The notes below the pieces were generated by a model. It did no database searches, was not told the origin of the DNA, and saw only the letters and a program-made list of their open reading frames with translations. Both the position numbers and the translations under genes were made by a program. From contig NC_013595.1 of assembly GCF_000024865.1 (NCBI RefSeq), forward strand, positions 1,178,001 to 1,242,000: a stretch of 64,000 nucleotides of DNA, read 5' to 3'. Below, in pieces: positions 60,443-64,000 of this stretch (its first letter is position 1; the number at the start of each line of letters is the position of its first letter). Source of the DNA: Streptosporangium roseum DSM 43021 (lineage in GTDB: Bacteria; Actinomycetota; Actinomycetes; Streptosporangiales; Streptosporangiaceae).

Positions 60443-61512
60443 AACAGAGCCTCCCACCGGTCCATGACCCGCTCCGGCCGGAACGACTCGACGTGCGCGC
60501 GAGCGGCGGTGCCCAGCCGCCGCCGCTCCTCCACGGAGGCCATCAGCCCGGCCAGGGCCGCGGCGAGGGCCGGCACGTCGGCCGGCGGCGCCAGCAGGCC
60601 GGTCTCCTGGTGGAGGATCAGCGACCGCACCCCGCCCGACACGTCGAAGGCCACCGAGGGCACGCCGTAGGAGGCGGCCTCGCCGAGCACCAGTGGCAGT
60701 CCCTCGTGCTCGCTGGCCAGCCCGAGCAGCGACCCGCGCAGATACTCGCGGCCCATCTCTGCGGCGGGCACCCCGCCGCGGAACACCACCCGGTCCGCCA
60801 CCCCGCACGCCCGCGCGTGCGAGCGGAGCCGCTCCAGCTCGTCGCCCTCGCCGATCAGGTGCAGCTCCCAGTCCTCGCCCGCCGTACGGCCGGCCTCCGC
60901 GAAGGCCGAGATCAGCCGGTCGAACCGCTTGACCCCCTCCAGCCTGCCGACCCCGAGCATCCGGTGGCCGGTCAGCTCGGCGGTCCGCGACGGCCAGGCG
61001 GGCAGCGGGTTCGGGATGGCCCAGGTGTTGGGCAGCAGCGCGTGCTCGGAGAACAGCCGGGCGTCGTCCTCGCTGAGGAACACCGCCTTCTCCAGCCCGC
61101 CGTAGTGGCTCCGGACCGAGCCGAGGTGCCAGGAGCCCCGCGCGTGCTCGTAGGACCCGTGGTACTGCCCGATCGGGAGCAGGCGCTCCGGGAGCAGGGG
61201 CGCGAGCCGGGTCACCACGCCCGGCGAGGCGAGGACGGCGAAGCCCGCCCCCAACTCCCGGAACAGCTCGGCGAGCCTGCGGCGCTCCCGGCGCGCGCCC
61301 AGCCGGGAGAGCCTGCCGACCGGCGTGCGGTGGATCACGTGGTGCCGGTAGCCGGGCCGGTCCACGTAGCGGAACGGGCTCTCGGCCCGGTGCAGCCCCA
61401 CCACGTGCACGTCGTGTCCCCGTTCGGCCAGGCCCTGCGCCACGGTGTGGGTGACCCGCTGCGTACCGCCGAGCGTGTCGGCGTCCATGCAGGCGAACAT
61501 CACGGAACTCAT
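60424..61512 (-). CDS. GT4-type glycosyltransferase (family 1 GT-B)
   Basis: A 362-residue GT-B glycosyltransferase. The N-terminal donor-free domain begins MFACMDADTLGGTQRVTHTVAQGLAERGHDV. The C-terminal nucleotide-binding domain has MLGVGRLEGVKRFDRLISAFAEA, WELHLIGEGDELERLR and the conserved EHEGLPLVLGEAASYGVPSVAFD motif with ExFG-like Glu pair. It is downstream of, and 7 nt from, the second glycerophosphotransferase fusion gene, so it is coupled to it. The sugar is unknown. Confidence 0.92.
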   Translation of the reverse strand: MSSVMFACMDADTLGGTQRVTHTVAQGLAERGHDVHVVGLHRAESPFRYVDRPGYRHHVIHRTPVGRLSRLGARRERRRLAELFRELGAGFAVLASPGVVTRLAPLLPERLLPIGQYHGSYEHARGSWHLGSVRSHYGGLEKAVFLSEDDARLFSEHALLPNTWAIPNPLPAWPSRTAELTGHRMLGVGRLEGVKRFDRLISAFAEAGRTAGEDWELHLIGEGDELERLRSHARACGVADRVVFRGGVPAAEMGREYLRGSLLGLASEHEGLPLVLGEAASYGVPSVAFDVSGGVRSLILHQETGLLAPPADVPALAAALAGLMASVEERRRLGTAARAHVESFRPERVMDRWEALFEQVSR

Positions 61513-61519
61513 CGGCCGC

Positions 61520-64000
61520 TCACCTCGGCCGTTCCGGCAGGGACAGCCGCATCAGCCATCCCGGCAGGGAGAGCCGGACCGGTGACCGATCCGGCCGGGG
61601 CAGCCGGATCGGCCGCCGCGCGGTGAAGGGCGGGGTGGCCGGCGCCCCGGCCCCGGGCCGCGCCGGGCCGAAGAAGGCGTCCACCACCTTCGCCGAGGCA
61701 TGGCCCTTCTCGTCGGCGCACCACATCCTGCGGAACTCGATGTATCTGGCGGCGAACGACGCGGCCACGCCGTCGAGGTCGCGCAGCGCGTCGATCAGCT
61801 CCTCCGTGGTGGCCAGGCAGGGGCCGGGGGCGATCGACGGCAGGTCGTGGTAGACGCCCCGCTCGACATGCCGGTACTCCTCCCAGTCGTCGATCAGGAA
61901 CAGCATCGGCCGGCCGGTGATCGCGTAGTCGCACATCAGCGAGGAGTAGTCGGTCAGCAGCGCGTCCGAGGCCAGCATCAGGTCGTTGACCTCGGGGTAG
62001 CTCCCGGCCGGGCGGACGAAGTGGCGCAGGTGCTGGGGGACCTGGTAGCGCTCGACCGGATGGGGGCGCAGGATCACCACCCACTCGCCGGCCAGAGCCT
62101 CGGCCATCATGGCCAGGTCGGCGCGGATCGACCGCCCCGAGAACCTGGCCTGGTCCCGGTAGGTGGGGGCGTACAGCAGCACCCTGCGTCCCGGCGGGAT
62201 CTCCAGGCTGTCCCTGGCCCGCCGTACCGCCTCGTCGTCGCCGTGGACGAGCACGTCGCACCGGGGCGAGCCGTAGCGCAGCACCGGCCCCTCGTACCCG
62301 TGGGAGGGCAGGAAGACCCGCTCGAACTCGGCGCTCGGCGAGACCAGCGCGTCCCAGCGCGCCACCGCCGCCCGCCACTGCTCGCGCGGCCCGGGGAAGT
62401 CGGCCCGCAGGTCGGGCGAGTTGAAGCCGACCGACTTGATGCCCTGGCCGTGCCAGGTCTGCAGGTAGCGGGTCCGGGCCGGTTTGGGGTAGGCCAGCGG
62501 CATGCCGTGGCTGTCCACCCAGTAGCCCGCTCTGGCCATGGTCCACAGGTGGCGCCAGCTCATCCGCCGCACCAGCCTGGCGTCCCCGGGGAAGTTCCGC
62601 CTGGCCCTGGCGACGGACCAGACCATGTCGAGGGGCGCCTGCCGCCGCCTGAGCTCCTCGTAGACGTAGCGCGGGTTGCCGGTGTATCCGGCGCCGACGT
62701 CGGACTCGAACAGCGCCAGGTCCCGGCGGGGCGGCACGACCTTGATCAGGCCCTTGTAGACGCGGAGCTTCACGTCCGCCCGGCCCGCCCGCCGGATCAC
62801 CTTGCGGGCGATCCGGCCCAGCCGGGGCACCGGCCGGAGCAGGCCCGCGCGCTGCCACCGCACCCGGAGGAACGCGGCCGGCCCCTCCGCCCGGACCGTG
62901 ACCCGGTGCCCGGGGACGGCGGCGGTGAACGGCTCGCAGGACGGTTCGACGAGCAGCTGGTCGGTGGTGACCCGGCCGTCGGCGCGGACGATCCCGACCA
63001 GCGGGTCGTGGTGGCCGCCGAAGCCCAGGGGGCCGTGCCTGAACGCGGCGAGGTCGACGGTCGCCTCGCTCAGATGGCTGCCGTCGTCCTGCTCGTGCGG
63101 CGTCAGCGGCACCTGGTGGTCCTTGACCCGCAGGAACGCGGTCCAGCCCGGGTTGGCGGCGAGCACCCCGAACGGGTCGTAGGTCCTGATCGTCAGCGTG
63201 ACCCTGGTGCCCTCGCCGGTGAAGGCGGCCTCGTGGCGGAGCCGGGCCGAGGTGAAGGGCAGCTCGGCCAGCCGGAGCGGGGTGATGTCCATCTTCTCGG
63301 CGGGGGCGCTGCCCCAGTAGGTCCGGCCGTCCTGCCGCACGGCGCGCCGCGGCGCGGCATACGGCCCGTTCAAGGACCGGGCGGCGACCATGAGCTCGTC
63401 GCTCCGGCCGTCGAGGATCAGGCCGCAGCAGACCCGGGTGACCGGCTCGGCCAGCCTGAAGGCCTCGGGGTCGATCTCCGCCAGGTAGGGCCGGACCAGC
63501 GAGGAGAACTCCTCGGCCCACGCCGGATCACGCGAGGGCAGCGGGTTCAGGTAGACCCGCAGGTCCTGGCGGAGGAAGCGGCGCTGGCGCTCGGGCACCA
63601 GGTGGGCGAGGCCGTTGCCGCGCAGGATGTCGTCACTCAGCCGAGCCGCCCTGATCCGGTGCCGGACGTTGTCCATCTCCTTGATGCTCAGCGAGATCGA
63701 CAGCCGCGCCTCGTTCTTCTCCAGGGCCCGGTGCCAGAGGTAGACGACCCACGGGACCACGGCGAACCGCCGCGTCGCGCAGAGGAGTTCGGTGGTGAAG
63801 ACGTGGTCCTCGTAGTACAGGTCCTCCCGGAAGGGCAGCCGCCGCAGCAGCTCGGCCGGGTAGAGCTTGTTGGTGCTGAAGGAGTCGAGGAACAGCTCGG
63901 GCTCCTGGGCGATCCCCTCGACGGTCCTGCGCCTGGCGTACAGGTCGGGGTAGTAGCGCTGGGTCCTGCCGCTCCATTCGTACAGCCGGGAGATCTGCCC
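61520..64000 (-). CDS. GT2-CDP-glycerol glycerophosphotransferase fusion (partial, 5' end outside window)
   Basis: The frame is open from 61520 to the window edge and runs out of it; 826 residues are visible. A GTG at 63760 is internal: upstream the frame encodes SFSTNKLYPAELLRR and YYEDHVFTTELLC, the end of a GT2 domain like that at 53812. The C-terminal part is a TagF-like domain with the intact motif QTWHGQGIKSVG (His present), LYAPTYRDQ, LRPHPVERY and LTDYSSLMCDYAITGRPMLFLID. The central part is beta-rich. It is followed by the GT4 gene. Together with the gene at 53812 this gives two glycerophosphotransferase fusions in one locus. Confidence 0.88.
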   Translation of the reverse strand, partial: GQISRLYEWSGRTQRYYPDLYARRRTVEGIAQEPELFLDSFSTNKLYPAELLRRLPFREDLYYEDHVFTTELLCATRRFAVVPWVVYLWHRALEKNEARLSISLSIKEMDNVRHRIRAARLSDDILRGNGLAHLVPERQRRFLRQDLRVYLNPLPSRDPAWAEEFSSLVRPYLAEIDPEAFRLAEPVTRVCCGLILDGRSDELMVAARSLNGPYAAPRRAVRQDGRTYWGSAPAEKMDITPLRLAELPFTSARLRHEAAFTGEGTRVTLTIRTYDPFGVLAANPGWTAFLRVKDHQVPLTPHEQDDGSHLSEATVDLAAFRHGPLGFGGHHDPLVGIVRADGRVTTDQLLVEPSCEPFTAAVPGHRVTVRAEGPAAFLRVRWQRAGLLRPVPRLGRIARKVIRRAGRADVKLRVYKGLIKVVPPRRDLALFESDVGAGYTGNPRYVYEELRRRQAPLDMVWSVARARRNFPGDARLVRRMSWRHLWTMARAGYWVDSHGMPLAYPKPARTRYLQTWHGQGIKSVGFNSPDLRADFPGPREQWRAAVARWDALVSPSAEFERVFLPSHGYEGPVLRYGSPRCDVLVHGDDEAVRRARDSLEIPPGRRVLLYAPTYRDQARFSGRSIRADLAMMAEALAGEWVVILRPHPVERYQVPQHLRHFVRPAGSYPEVNDLMLASDALLTDYSSLMCDYAITGRPMLFLIDDWEEYRHVERGVYHDLPSIAPGPCLATTEELIDALRDLDGVAASFAARYIEFRRMWCADEKGHASAKVVDAFFGPARPGAGAPATPPFTARRPIRLPRPDRSPVRLSLPGWLMRLSLPERPR

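Noticed and set aside
63633..63977. Separate small minus-strand gene at the right edge
   Set aside because: It is an alternative frame of the partial GT2-glycerophosphotransferase gene, whose own frame is open to the edge and has clear family sequence.

Overview
The window is high-GC DNA with few non-coding gaps, frequent GTG starts and 1-4 nt gene overlaps, typical of a filamentous actinomycete. The gene order groEL1 - ECF sigma (SigD/ShbA type) - DUF5319 - guaB - guaB3 ... GMC oxidoreductase ... guaA matches a block known from Mycobacterium tuberculosis and Streptomyces, so this is chromosomal backbone. The accessory content suggests Streptosporangiales or a close relative, but that placement is inference. 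I saw no rRNA, tRNA, transposase or CRISPR array.

Layout. 1-8.6 kb: chaperonin GroEL1, the sigma factor with a very small RsdA-like partner, DUF5319, a TrmB/LuxR-type regulator, IMP dehydrogenase and GuaB3. 8.6-13.5 kb: an aminosugar-phosphate catabolic operon (SIS isomerase/deaminase, NagA, PfkB kinase, class II aldolase) with a divergent DeoR-type regulator. 13.5-17.2 kb: a translationally coupled operon of an ECF sigma factor, three membrane proteins and an ABC ATPase. 17.4-33.8 kb: mixed metabolism (GlpD, lipoprotein beta-propeller, succinic semialdehyde dehydrogenase, ChoD-like oxidoreductase, PLP decarboxylase, HxlR with NmrA-type reductase, DUF885 peptidase-like protein, SDR, GMP synthetase). 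34-38.7 kb: surface-related membrane acyltransferase, NodB deacetylase and a GT-C-like membrane protein. 38.9-41.3 kb: a compact operon of unusual base composition encoding two WXG/ESX-like proteins, one of them membrane-spanning, and two YbaB/EbfC-like proteins. 41.5-64 kb: a large cell-surface glycopolymer locus.

The glycopolymer locus holds a full set for CMP-pseudaminic acid: PseB, PseC, PseH, PseG, PseI and an SpsF/PseF-type cytidylyltransferase. Alongside are an ACP plus FkbH pair that could supply a glyceryl-type acyl group, a GT2 glycosyltransferase, two GT2-CDP-glycerol glycerophosphotransferase fusions (one cut by the right edge), a CDP-alcohol phosphatidyltransferase, two sulfotransferases, a GT4 glycosyltransferase, a methyltransferase and one unrecognised protein. 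Together they suggest a teichoic- or teichulosonic-acid-like wall polymer containing pseudaminic acid and polyol phosphate, possibly sulfated.

A recurring structural signal is short tandem or direct repeats at gene 3' ends, often including the stop codon and sometimes shared by two convergent genes (near 8.6, 28.6, 43.4, 53.4, 57.3 and 60.4 kb). A related 60-bp repeat lies in frame inside pseG and adds about 100 residues between its two domains.
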